Shown: positions 1 through 7,048 of the stretch, in pieces
Numbering within the stretch: the first letter of the stretch is position 1
Layout of the letters: every line of letters begins with the position of its first letter
Assembly (NCBI GenBank): GCA_964444795.1
Contig: CAYUIQ010000309.1
Coordinates: 1-9,251 of the forward strand
Reading direction: 5' to 3'
DNA: 9,251 nucleotides
Source of the DNA: JABMRP01 sp964444795
GTDB lineage: Bacteria; Planctomycetota; Planctomycetia; Pirellulales; Thermoguttaceae
Notes under the pieces: generated by a model
Database searches by the model: none
What the model was told of the DNA's origin: nothing
Seen by the model: the letters and a program-made list of their open reading frames with translations, nothing else
Position numbers and translations under genes: made by a program

Positions 1-2
1 AT

Positions 3-476
3 TTTTTCGGCTACCAGCCCCGCTTCGATGGGCGTCGCGTCGTAGTGGATCTGGATAATCTCAATCACGGTGCCACGCAAGTTCTCCTGGCCCGCTTCAA
101 GGTGCCCAAGGGCGACGGCTTTTCCGTCACGGCGAGACTAAGCTATCACGACATGGTTTCGGGGGAGGAAGTTACCCAAGAGAAGACAACGATGGTAAGA
201 CGCGGCAAGAAAGACGATGAAGCGTTGCTCGCGGACGCCGAGCTAAGAAAGAACGTCACCATCGCCGAACTCGCCACGGGCATAAAACGCATGGCGGTTG
301 CTTTGGATCAGAAGAAATACGATGAAGCCGTCGGGGCGGTCTCCGTGCCCCTGAGAATGGCGAAAGATCGCTATTCCTCGTTGGACGATCCCGATGTGAA
401 GCGAGTTTACAGGATCGCCAAGAAATACCGTGATTCCGTTTCAGACTATCATCGCGAATCGGGCAAGAAGAGGTAG
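3..476 (+). CDS. C-terminal fragment, probable VWA-domain protein
   Basis: The reading frame is open from the first bases of the window to a TAG at 474-476, giving 157 residues with no initiation signal, so the gene starts upstream of the window. A GTG at 45 is in frame, but the residues before it continue naturally (FFGYQPRFDGRRV) and it has no ribosome binding site. The first half is beta-rich, around LDNLNHGATQVLLARFKV and a LSYHDMVSGE segment. The second half is a charged helical region containing DDPDVKRVYRIAKKYRD. From memory, this arrangement resembles the region after the von Willebrand A domain in bacterial Ca-activated-channel-like VWA proteins. The VWA domain and its MIDAS motif are not in the window, so the family call is an inference. 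No signal peptide or membrane segment is visible in the part present. Coding is certain; the identity is only moderately supported. Confidence 0.6.
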   Translation, partial: FFGYQPRFDGRRVVVDLDNLNHGATQVLLARFKVPKGDGFSVTARLSYHDMVSGEEVTQEKTTMVRRGKKDDEALLADAELRKNVTIAELATGIKRMAVALDQKKYDEAVGAVSVPLRMAKDRYSSLDDPDVKRVYRIAKKYRDSVSDYHRESGKKR

Positions 477-488
477 CCGGATCTTCGC

Positions 489-550
489 CAGCGGCCCGCT
501 GCTGAGCCGAATCCTGGCCAGACCCCATCACTAGCGGGGTATTCCTGGCC
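489..550 (+). terminator. Tandem hairpins after the VWA-like gene (possible terminator)
   Basis: Two hairpins follow the stop codon at 476. The first pairs CAGCG (489-493) with CGCTG (497-501) across a 3-nt loop. The second has an outer stem GGCCAG (516-521) with CTGGCC (545-550) and an inner stem ACCCC (522-526) with GGGGT (536-540), with a 4-nt bulge at 541-544. Neither has a T-run, so these are not classical intrinsic terminators. They could end or stabilise the upstream transcript. Confidence 0.4.
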
Positions 551-568
551 CCGTTTCCCAGAATTTCG

Positions 569-597
569 GGATTTCCTTCGGGGGGGCAAGAAAATCC
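569..597. repeat. Imperfect inverted repeat abutting the -35 box
   Basis: The arm GGATTTCCTT (569-578) pairs with AAGAAAATCC (588-597) over 10 positions with one mismatch. The 9-nt loop holds a run of seven G (580-586). The right arm ends at the base before the TTGCAC at 598. It may be an operator, an upstream promoter element, or a further hairpin ending the upstream transcript. Confidence 0.45.
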
Positions 598-626
598 TTG
601 CACCGCCGGGGATTCGCGTCTATGAT
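598..626 (+). promoter_or_regulatory. Sigma-70-type promoter for the LamG PEP-CTERM gene
   Basis: TTGCAC (598-603) is followed by exactly 17 bases and then TATGAT (621-626). The -10 box matches the housekeeping consensus at 5 of 6 positions and the -35 at 3 of 6, with ideal spacing. Transcription would begin near 633 and give a leader of about 150 nt before the ATG at 784. Confidence 0.55.
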
Positions 627-639
627 CGGCTTTGCAGGT

Positions 640-735
640 GCCGTTCGAGTTCATGCCCCGGTATTCGCCGGGCCTTGAACGGCTGTGGCGGGCCATACGG
701 GACGGGAGTGTCCGAGGCGGCCTCTTCCTCGTCCC
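640..735 (+). promoter_or_regulatory. Structured 5' leader with two stem-loops
   Basis: Stem-loop 1: 640-649 pairs with 674-683 over ten consecutive positions, counting one G-U pair. Inside it GCCC-GG (655-661, one bulged C) pairs with CCGGGC (668-673), with a 5-nt bulge (650-654) and a 6-nt loop. Stem-loop 2: GGGACG (699-704) pairs with CGTCCC (730-735), enclosing GGA/TCC (705-707 with 726-728) and GAGG/CCTC (714-717 with 721-724). Both lie between the predicted start of transcription and the ribosome binding site at 772-775, so they would be the 5' part of the LamG mRNA. I do not recognise a known riboswitch class. The role could be mRNA stabilisation or regulation. Confidence 0.5.
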
Positions 736-783
736 TTTGATTGCGGCCTCAGTTAGTAGCATCCTTCAGCCGAGGTAAATCCG

Positions 784-2775
784 ATGAGCACTCGTATCGC
801 AGCGCTTTGGCTTGTTGCAGCCGTCGCTTTCCTTCTTTCGGCAATGCCCCTTGATGCCGGGGTCGTGGGCCACTGGACGCTCGACGATCCGGTCGGCACC
901 AGCGGCACCGGCTCGGTGGTCGATTCGCAGCATGCCCGCAACGGCATTACTGCCGGCACGGTCACCTTCGGCGGGGCCGGGGTCAATGCCAACACGGGTA
1001 CCTCGGCGAGCTTCTCTAACAGCGTCATCAACGTGCCGTTCAACCCCGACCTGAACCCGGCCAGCTTCACCGCCATGGCCTGGATGTACCCCACCGGCGG
1101 CAGCGGCCATCGTTCCCCGCTCACCAGCCGCTACGATACTGGCGGTACCCAGGGGTACATTCTCTACCTCAATCCCGGCAATGACTGGGATTTCTGGACC
1201 GGCACCGGGCCGACGGCCGGCGGCTGGCACGGCCTCAACGGCGGCGCCGCGGCCTTCGACACCTGGTCGCACCTGGCGATCTCTTTCGACGCCGCTACCA
1301 ACACGAAGTCGATCTACGTCAACGGCAGTCCGACCGGCTCCGCGATAGGCCCGAACTACACACCCAATTCCGGCCGGGACCTGCACATCGGCGGCGGCGG
1401 CGATGCGGGAAACCAGTATTACTTCCCCGGCGCCGTCGACGACTTCGTGCTGTTTGATGAGGCCCTTGACGCGACCGCCATTCAGGACGTCATGAACAAC
1501 AGCGTACCCGATCCGGACCTGCTCTCCTCGGGCAAGAACTACGCCTACGGGCAGAATCTGCCCCGGTACAGCGGCGGCACCTACTACTTCGATGACCCGC
1601 ACGACCAAGTGCTGGGCACCTACAGCACGGGCGAAATGACCGACGGCGCTTACCTCCCGGACGCAGCGACTCCCACCACCGGTCCGCAGAACGAACTCTC
1701 CGGTTGGGGGGACCCGGTCTCCGTGCCCACCGATATCACCATCGACCTGGACAGTCCTTCGGTCGTCACCGGCGTCACCGTCGGCACGCATACGTTTAGT
1801 GCCTATGCGAACGGGGCCCCCGACGACGTAACCCTGACGTTCAGCACCGACGGGGTCACCTTCGACTCGCCGATCACGCAGACCTTCTTCGCGCCACCGA
1901 ACAACGGGCATTCCGATTTCGTGGTCGACGTGCCGGGCACCGAGGCACGCTACGTCAAGCTGAGCTTCGACGGCGGCGCCCTGCTGACCGGAAATACGCC
2001 CAACAAGTGGATGATCGACGAAGTCTCCGTCCACGGGACTGCTGGCGATCCCGTCCCCGAGGCAACCATCATCAAGCCGGTTTCGGTCTCCACCAGCATC
2101 ACCGGCGACGCGGGATCAAGCCATCTGTACCTGCTCGACGACAATTCCGGTTTTGCCGCGGCCAGCCTCCAGCGACCCGTTGGCACGGGTGTGACGCTGG
2201 ACACGGGTGACCCGGTGCCCGATGCTCTGGCGACCTTTCACGAGCGTAGCGGCGGCGGACACGCGGAATCGTGGACGCGCCCGATTGGCTCGGGACTGCC
2301 CGAATTCGTTTTCGACCTGACTGGCGGCGGCGATACGAGCGTCGAATCGATCATCCTGTGGCAGTACGGCAACAACGGTGGCGGCGCGGGCAGAATCGGA
2401 AACGCCACCAAGGATTTCCGCGTGATTCTGCACACCGAGGCCGAGGGTGACACATTCGACTTCGGCACGGAAGCGGCCGATATCGACGACATTATGGAAG
2501 CTTTCTTGGCCGCGACCACGGAATCGAACGTCGCGCAGATGTTCAACTTCGCCTCGGTACAAACCGCTCGTTACGCTGCCGTTCGCATCGACGACAACTA
2601 CCTCGGTGAGCCGGGCATCATTGCCGGCGGCGACCGGTACGGATTGGGCGAAGTTCGCTTCGTCGCGCCCGCGGCCGGGGCCGCCGTCCCCGAACCGTCC
2701 ACCTTCGCGCTGGCCGCGTTGGGCCTGCTGGGGCTGGGATGGTACGGCCGGCGTCGATGCGGGCGCGCTGCGTAG
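784..2775 (+). CDS. LamG / discoidin-like PEP-CTERM secreted protein
   Basis: This is a 663-residue exported protein. A signal peptide occupies about residues 1-25 (hydrophobic core ALWLVAAVAFLLSA, likely cleavage after LDA). Residues 26-240 look like a LamG/concanavalin-type jelly roll: it opens GVVGHWTLDD, with WSHLAISFD near 161 and IYVNGS near 177. Residues about 250-420 and 430-627 look like two discoidin-like beta-sandwich modules, ending in YVKLSF and YAAVRI-type strands. The C-terminus is a textbook PEP-CTERM signal: VPEPST at 635-640, a hydrophobic helix, then YGRRRCGRAA. Known biology: such tails are recognised by an exosortase and the protein is delivered to the surface or extracellular matrix. 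LamG domains commonly bind carbohydrate, but no catalytic residues are evident, so binding or structure is more likely than catalysis. The ATG has GAGG at 772-775, 8 nt upstream. The ligand is unknown. Confidence 0.9.
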   Translation: MSTRIAALWLVAAVAFLLSAMPLDAGVVGHWTLDDPVGTSGTGSVVDSQHARNGITAGTVTFGGAGVNANTGTSASFSNSVINVPFNPDLNPASFTAMAWMYPTGGSGHRSPLTSRYDTGGTQGYILYLNPGNDWDFWTGTGPTAGGWHGLNGGAAAFDTWSHLAISFDAATNTKSIYVNGSPTGSAIGPNYTPNSGRDLHIGGGGDAGNQYYFPGAVDDFVLFDEALDATAIQDVMNNSVPDPDLLSSGKNYAYGQNLPRYSGGTYYFDDPHDQVLGTYSTGEMTDGAYLPDAATPTTGPQNELSGWGDPVSVPTDITIDLDSPSVVTGVTVGTHTFSAYANGAPDDVTLTFSTDGVTFDSPITQTFFAPPNNGHSDFVVDVPGTEARYVKLSFDGGALLTGNTPNKWMIDEVSVHGTAGDPVPEATIIKPVSVSTSITGDAGSSHLYLLDDNSGFAAASLQRPVGTGVTLDTGDPVPDALATFHERSGGGHAESWTRPIGSGLPEFVFDLTGGGDTSVESIILWQYGNNGGGAGRIGNATKDFRVILHTEAEGDTFDFGTEAADIDDIMEAFLAATTESNVAQMFNFASVQTARYAAVRIDDNYLGEPGIIAGGDRYGLGEVRFVAPAAGAAVPEPSTFALAALGLLGLGWYGRRRCGRAA

Positions 2776-2803
2776 CGGCAACGAATCCTCACAGCCACAA
2801 CAG

Positions 2804-2840
2804 CCGCCGGGCTCGCCGCGCCCGGCGGTTCTCGTTTTTC
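2804..2840 (+). terminator. Intrinsic terminator after the PEP-CTERM gene
   Basis: A perfect 9-bp GC-rich stem (CCGCCGGGC 2804-2812 with GCCCGGCGG 2820-2828) with a 7-nt loop is followed directly by a T-rich tail containing five consecutive T. It lies 28 nt after the stop codon and separates this gene from the glycosidase-like gene. Confidence 0.85.
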
Positions 2841-2861
2841 GGATAGTCAAAACTCAGAACG

Positions 2862-4334
2862 ATGTATTCGCCCGACCGATCGCCGAGTTTCACCATTCGC
2901 CAGGGCTTTCTCTGTACCAAGATCCTTAGCGGCGTGCCCCTTGGACATTGGCCGTGTGCTGCGATCTGGGTGATTCTCTTGACGCTCTCCGCGCCGGCTC
3001 TTGGGGCGGATCCGATCGAGTTGCATCCGGACAATCCGCATTACTTTCGGTTCCGTGAGCGGCCGACCGTGTTGATGACCTCGGGCGAACACTATGGGGC
3101 GCTGCTCAATCGGGATTTCGATTATCGGAAGTACTTCGAGGCGCTCGGGGGACATGGTTTCAATCTGACGCGGGTGTTCAGCGGCGCGTATTGCGAACCG
3201 CCCGGGGCGTTCGGTATCCGCGACAACCCGCTGGCTCCGGCCGAGGGAAAGCTCATCTGCCCCTGGGCCCGCAGCGCGACGCCCGGCTATGCCCGGGGCG
3301 GTAACCGGTTCGACCTGGACCGTTGGGACGCGGAGTATTTTCGCCGGCTGGAGGATCTGCTCAGCGAAGCCGACCGCCGGGGGATCGTCGTCGAGTTGGT
3401 GCTCTTCTGCCCCTTCTACAAAGACGCCCAATGGGCGCTGAGCCCGATGAATGCGGCCAACAACACCAGCGGCATCGGCCGGGTGAAACGGACCGACGTC
3501 TACACATTGAAGGATCCCAAGCTCACGGCCGTGCAAGACGCGATGGTCCGCAAGATCGTGCGAGCGACGGCCCGATTCGACAACCTCTTCTACGAAATCT
3601 GCAACGAGCCCTACTTCGGCGGCGTGACGCTCGCCTGGCAGGAGCATATCGCCGAGACAATCGTCGCGACGGAGAAGGAACTGGGCACGCGGCACCTGAT
3701 CGCCCAGAACATCGCCAACAAGTCGAAGAAGATCGAGCGGCCCAACCCGCGCGTCTCGATCTTCAACTTCCACTATGCTACGCCGCCCGTGGCCGTGACG
3801 ATCAACTACCATCTGAACAAGCCGATCGGCGACGACGAGACCGGTTTTCGCGGTCGGGAACCGGGGCCATATCGCATCGAGGCCTGGGAGTTCATGCTTG
3901 CCGGCGGGGCCCTGTTCGATAATCTCGATTACTCGTTCACTTGCGGACACGAAGACGGCACCGCCACTAGCGACGCGCCCGGCAGCGGCGGCCCGGAGAT
4001 TCAGCAGCAGTTGGCGATCCTCAAGAAGTTCATCGAGAGCTTCGATTTCATCGCCATGGGTCCCGACGCATCGATCGTTAAAGCGGGGATCCCCAAGGAC
4101 GGCGGCGCGCGGGCGCTGGTCGAGCCGGGCCGGGCTTACGCCGTCTACGTGCGTGGCCGGGGCCCGACCAACCTCGCCGTGGCTTTGCCCGCCGGCTCGT
4201 ACAAGGCTGAGTGGGTCGACACGAAGACGGGCCGGATTGCCAAGACCGAAGCGCTGGATCATCACCGCGGCGAGAAGAACCTGCAATCGCCCGATTTCTC
4301 CGAGGACGTTGCCCTGCGGATCATCCGACGATAA
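2862..4334 (+). CDS. Secreted glycoside-hydrolase-like TIM-barrel protein with collagen-binding-like C-terminus
   Basis: This 490-residue protein has a hydrophobic segment at 31-49 ending APALGA, indicating export. The next part reads like a clan-A-type glycosidase barrel of the DUF4038/cellulase-like group. FNLTRVFSGAY (100-110) fits an early strand. YEICNEP (244-250) gives the NEP motif with Glu249 as likely acid/base. FNFHY (301-305) and DDETGF (324-329) give Glu326 as the candidate nucleophile. Residues about 405-490 resemble the putative collagen-binding module often attached to such barrels (AEWVDTKTGR at 449-458). The substrate cannot be read from sequence; plant or algal polysaccharide is plausible. 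The start is uncertain. ATG 2862 lacks a clear ribosome binding site, leaves about 30 residues before the hydrophobic core, and is only 21 nt from the terminator tail. GTG 2934 would give a signal peptide of normal length but also lacks a ribosome binding site. Confidence 0.8.
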   Translation: MYSPDRSPSFTIRQGFLCTKILSGVPLGHWPCAAIWVILLTLSAPALGADPIELHPDNPHYFRFRERPTVLMTSGEHYGALLNRDFDYRKYFEALGGHGFNLTRVFSGAYCEPPGAFGIRDNPLAPAEGKLICPWARSATPGYARGGNRFDLDRWDAEYFRRLEDLLSEADRRGIVVELVLFCPFYKDAQWALSPMNAANNTSGIGRVKRTDVYTLKDPKLTAVQDAMVRKIVRATARFDNLFYEICNEPYFGGVTLAWQEHIAETIVATEKELGTRHLIAQNIANKSKKIERPNPRVSIFNFHYATPPVAVTINYHLNKPIGDDETGFRGREPGPYRIEAWEFMLAGGALFDNLDYSFTCGHEDGTATSDAPGSGGPEIQQQLAILKKFIESFDFIAMGPDASIVKAGIPKDGGARALVEPGRAYAVYVRGRGPTNLAVALPAGSYKAEWVDTKTGRIAKTEALDHHRGEKNLQSPDFSEDVALRIIRR

Positions 4335-4395
4335 CACGCCAAGGTGAACTCATGAAAGTCACCTGACGGATCGTTATTTCGGCGTGCGGCGATCC
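4335..4395. terminator. Convergent intergenic hairpins (possible bidirectional terminator)
   Basis: The 61-bp gap between the converging glycosidase-like gene and lpxA contains AGGTGA(A)CT (4342-4350) pairing with AGTCACCT (4357-4364) around a 6-nt loop, with one bulged A. Outside it, CACGCC (4335-4340) can pair with GGCGTG (4381-4386). A competing pair, GGATCG (4368-4373) with CGATCC (4390-4395), also exists. There is no strong T-run on either strand, so efficiency is uncertain. Confidence 0.45.
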
Positions 4396-5259
4396 TCAGC
4401 CGACTTTGGCCTGAGAGGTTTTGCCGGAGTCCGGTGTTTCGCTTTCCGGATCGCGGTGGATTTTGATCGTGGCGCCGGGCGGGGTGCGTCGCTCGGGGGC
4501 GATGCCGCGCTTGGTGGCGATGAAGAACTCGTGGAAATGGGCCGCCGGGCCTTCGGGGTACTTGGCCTGGAGCTGCTCCAAAACGTCGTCCCACGCCAGC
4601 CCGCTACGGTAGATCGTCCGGTAGGCCGCCTTCAATTGCCGGATGTCGTCCAGCAAGTAACCCGCCCGCCGCAGACCGACCTGATTCAGACCGACGACGC
4701 AGGCGCTGTCGCCATCGAGGGTGATAAACGGGGGGATGTCCTTGACGACCGCCGATTGGCCGCCGACCATGGCCAAACTGCCGATGCGGCAAAACTGGTG
4801 AACTCCCACCGCCCCGCCCAAGTAGGCCCGGTCTTCGATCGTGACGTGTCCGGCCAGCATCCCGTTGTTGACCACGATGACGTGGTCGCCCAGATGGCAA
4901 TCGTGGGCGACGTGGACGTTGACCATCAGCATGTTGTTGTCGCCGACAGTCGTCGCGCTGTCTTGGTCCATCGCCCGATGGATCGTGACCATCTCGCGAA
5001 ATGTGTTGCCCGAGCCGATGACCACCCGCCCTGCTTGCTCGGGCGCCTGGAGGTGCTGCGGCACCCCGCCAATGACCGTCCGCTCGCAAATCGTGTTGCC
5101 GGAGCCGAGTGTCGAGCCGCTACGGATCACCACATGGCTGGCCAACTCGCAGCCGTCACCGAGGATGACGTCGGGCTCGATGACGCAAAAGGGACCGATG
5201 CGGACGTCCTGCCCAATTTGAGCAGCGGGGCTCACCACGGCCAGCGGGTGGATGTTCAC
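4396..5259 (-). CDS. lpxA: Acyl-ACP--UDP-N-acetylglucosamine O-acyltransferase (LpxA)
   Basis: LpxA transfers a 3-hydroxyacyl chain from acyl carrier protein to UDP-GlcNAc, the first step of lipid A synthesis in the cytoplasm. The 287-residue product (E. coli LpxA has 262) begins with hexapeptide repeats of the left-handed beta-helix (IGQDVRIGPFCVI from 15). It carries NVHVAHDCHLG (114-124) and GVHQFCRIG (152-160). His116, His119, His138 and His154 all sit at a constant offset of six from E. coli His122, His125, His144 and His160, so the catalytic His119 is present. The helical C-terminal domain follows from about 190, with a polar tail of roughly 25 residues. The start is GTG, with GGAGGT at 5268-5273, 8 nt upstream. 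No other lpx, fab or outer-membrane assembly gene adjoins it in this window. It is convergent with the glycosidase-like gene and divergent from the TPR gene. Confidence 0.95.
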   Translation of the reverse strand: MNIHPLAVVSPAAQIGQDVRIGPFCVIEPDVILGDGCELASHVVIRSGSTLGSGNTICERTVIGGVPQHLQAPEQAGRVVIGSGNTFREMVTIHRAMDQDSATTVGDNNMLMVNVHVAHDCHLGDHVIVVNNGMLAGHVTIEDRAYLGGAVGVHQFCRIGSLAMVGGQSAVVKDIPPFITLDGDSACVVGLNQVGLRRAGYLLDDIRQLKAAYRTIYRSGLAWDDVLEQLQAKYPEGPAAHFHEFFIATKRGIAPERRTPPGATIKIHRDPESETPDSGKTSQAKVG

Positions 5260-5576
5260 AGGTGATTACCTCCGGCGATGAGGGATTTTGTGCGACGATC
5301 CGTTGGGAATCCAAGCGGGTATCCCTGATATCGGGAATTCGACGAGATGGCGCTAGGGTAACGAGTTGAAACGGATAGCCCAAGGTCACTATTGGTGAGA
5401 AATGCCGGGTGAACCCCTCGGACGCAGGGATTGGCCGATGTTTCTTGTGGATGGCTATTACCCCCCCATGCGTCTAATGGCCCTCGAACGGCCGGCCCGG
5501 TAAACTGAGTGACCCGGGCAGAACGTGTATTCTTCCGGCGTGGGAGACCCGCGGGCCGACTTTTACGGAGACAGTA
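5260..5576. other. Divergent intergenic region between lpxA and the TPR gene
   Basis: This 317-bp region should hold the promoters of both divergent genes. At its left edge lies the lpxA ribosome binding site (5268-5273, read on the minus strand); its AGGT can pair with ACCT just before the GTG, but only over 4 bp. Near the right end GCCCGG (5495-5500) and CCGGGC (5514-5519) form a 6-bp inverted repeat. There is a run of seven C at 5461-5467. I could not find a convincing lpxA promoter. Confidence 0.5.
5505..5533 (+). promoter_or_regulatory. Weak candidate promoter for the TPR gene
   Basis: CTGAGT (5505-5510), a 17-bp spacer, then TATTCT (5528-5533). The -10 box matches consensus at 4 of 6 positions and the -35 at 3 of 6. 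The spacing is good but the match is modest; it overlaps the 5495-5519 inverted repeat. Confidence 0.3.
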
Positions 5577-5897
5577 ATGCCGACCAAAGAAGCGTTGTAC
5601 GACGAGGCGATCGCGCTACAGCAAGAAGGGAAACTTGAAGCGGCGATTGCCAAACTCAAGGTATTGGAGAAAGACGAGCCCGATTACAGCCTCGTACATG
5701 CCGCTCTGGCCGTCTTTCACGGCAAGCTGGAACAGCACGACGAGGCGATCGCCTATGCTCGGAAAGTCTGTGAACTGGAGCCCGCGGACCCGTTCAGTTT
5801 CACCGCCCTGAGCACGATCTGCCAGAAAGCCGATCGACGCACCGAAGCCGAGGAGGCGATGGCCCAAGCGATGCAGCTTCAGTTCTCGGGGCAATAG
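5577..5897 (+). CDS. Small three-repeat TPR protein
   Basis: The 106-residue protein is almost entirely tetratricopeptide repeat. Three 34-residue units can be laid end to end at residues 4-37, 38-71 and 72-105. Each has the expected small residues in its helices, and EGKLEAAIAKL and LEQHDEAIAYA mark the helix A/B turns of the first two. The third is the most diverged. No signal peptide or membrane segment is visible, so it should be a cytoplasmic protein-binding adaptor; the partner cannot be read. The ATG has GGAG at 5567-5570, 6 nt upstream. It ends 3 nt before the end of the convergent cysteine desulfurase gene, with both stop codons in one palindrome. Confidence 0.85.
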   Translation: MPTKEALYDEAIALQQEGKLEAAIAKLKVLEKDEPDYSLVHAALAVFHGKLEQHDEAIAYARKVCELEPADPFSFTALSTICQKADRRTEAEEAMAQAMQLQFSGQ

Positions 5898-5907
5898 ACG
5901 CTATTGC
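5891..5907. repeat. Perfect palindrome holding both convergent stop codons
   Basis: GCAATAG (5891-5897), a 3-nt spacer, and CTATTGC (5901-5907) form a perfect 7-bp inverted repeat. The left arm contains the CAA TAG end of the TPR gene. The right arm, read on the minus strand, contains the CAA TAG end of the desulfurase gene. A short hairpin could form in either transcript, but no T-run follows. Confidence 0.75.
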
Positions 5908-7040
5908 TTGACGGCTTCCCAGGCGGCGGCCAGCAGGTTGACCGCCCGATCGACGTCTTCTTCGGTGGTGTACCATCCGAGGCTCAGCCGCACGGTACCG
6001 CGGGCCGTCTTGCCGTCCAGTCCGATGGCCGACAGCGTGGCCGACAAACTGTCCGATCCGCTGTGGCAAGCGGCACCGGAGGAAGCGCACAGTTCGGGAA
6101 TCCGCTGCAGCAACGCGTGGGCGTCGGCCCGGGGGAAGTTGACCGACAGCGTATTGGGCAGCCGGGGAGCCTGCCGGGCGTTGATCGACAGCTCCGGACC
6201 GATGGCTTGGCAGAGATTTTCCTGCAACCGGTCGCGCAGGCCGGCCACTTGCAGGGCAGCTTGATCGAGATTCTGCTCAGCCAGCGTGGCCGCCTCGCCC
6301 AAAGCGACGATGAACGCCACGTTCTCGGTTCCCGCGCGCAGCCCGCTTTCGTGACCGGCGCCGTGGATGACCGGTTCCAGGGGCGTACCCCGCCGCACGT
6401 ACAGAGCCCCGATGCCCTTGGGCGCGTACATTTTGTGACCGGCCACCGAGAGCAGGTCCACGCCCATCTCCTTGGGGCGCACGGGAATCTTGCCCACGCT
6501 CTGGGCCGCGTCGGTGTGCAAAGCCACGCCTCGATCCCGGCAGAGCCGGGCGATCTCTCCCATGGGCTCGATCGTGCCGATCTCGTTGTTGGCGTGCATG
6601 ATGCTCACCAACAACGTCTCGGGGCGTAGCGCCGCCTCGACGGCCGACGGATCGATCACGCCACCGGTGTCGCAGCCGACGGTCGTGATCTCGTGTCCGC
6701 GCGACGCGAGGAACCGGGCCGGTTGCTCCACGGCCGGATGCTCGATGGCCGAGATGACCAGATGGCCGCCGCCTTGGGGCGCCTTGCGGACCAGCGTGCC
6801 CTTGATGGCCAGGTTGTTGCTCTCGGTCCCGCCGGAGGTGAACACGATCTCGTCGCGCTCGACCCCCAACAGCCGGGCCACACGCAGGCGGGCGTCTTCG
6901 ACCGCCTCGAAACACGCACGGCCCAGCGCGTGACGGCTGGAAGGGTTTCCGAAATGCTCCGCCAAAAAGGGGAGAATCGCTTCCTGAACCGCCGGCGCCA
7001 TGGGCGTCGTAGCGTTGTAGTCGAGATAGATGCTTCGCAC
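5901..7040 (-). CDS. Class I cysteine desulfurase (NifS/IscS family)
   Basis: This PLP enzyme removes sulfur from L-cysteine as an enzyme-bound persulfide for iron-sulfur clusters, thiolated tRNA or other sulfur acceptors. The 379-residue length is normal for the group. It opens IYLDYNATTP (4-13). FTSGGTESNN (67-76) is the PLP-phosphate loop. IEHPAVE carries His101, the cofactor-stacking His. HTDAAQ gives Asp177 and Gln180. AGHK gives the PLP Lys203. RAGTEN is at 235-240. The active Cys is Cys325 in SSGAACHSG (320-328), an alanine-histidine variant of the usual SSGSACxS loop. The start is GTG. It lies 8 nt after the stop of the DUF3467 gene and has no visible ribosome binding site, so translation is probably coupled to that gene. 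Whether it serves an Isc, Nif or tRNA route cannot be decided; no scaffold or thiouridylase gene is next to it here. Confidence 0.93.
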   Translation of the reverse strand: MRSIYLDYNATTPMAPAVQEAILPFLAEHFGNPSSRHALGRACFEAVEDARLRVARLLGVERDEIVFTSGGTESNNLAIKGTLVRKAPQGGGHLVISAIEHPAVEQPARFLASRGHEITTVGCDTGGVIDPSAVEAALRPETLLVSIMHANNEIGTIEPMGEIARLCRDRGVALHTDAAQSVGKIPVRPKEMGVDLLSVAGHKMYAPKGIGALYVRRGTPLEPVIHGAGHESGLRAGTENVAFIVALGEAATLAEQNLDQAALQVAGLRDRLQENLCQAIGPELSINARQAPRLPNTLSVNFPRADAHALLQRIPELCASSGAACHSGSDSLSATLSAIGLDGKTARGTVRLSLGWYTTEEDVDRAVNLLAAAWEAVKQ

Positions 7041-7048
7041 GAGATCGT

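Noticed and set aside
580..586. G-quadruplex at the run of seven G
   Set aside because: A single G-run is present; four separated runs are needed.
766..2034. 422-codon minus-strand frame opposite the LamG gene
   Set aside because: It is a shadow of the LamG gene, rich in Val, Gly and Arg, with no domain signature.
2847..4337. 496-codon open frame on the minus strand opposite the glycosidase-like gene
   Set aside because: It mirrors the real gene in a GC-rich region, has no recognisable domains or ribosome binding site, and the plus strand carries a signal peptide and catalytic motifs.
4384..5265. 293-codon plus-strand frame opposite lpxA
   Set aside because: The minus strand encodes an unmistakable LpxA with a strong ribosome binding site; this frame is a codon-bias shadow with atypical composition.
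5260..5273. Translational switch sequestering the lpxA ribosome binding site
   Set aside because: Only four base pairs (AGGT with ACCT) can form, too weak to claim regulation.
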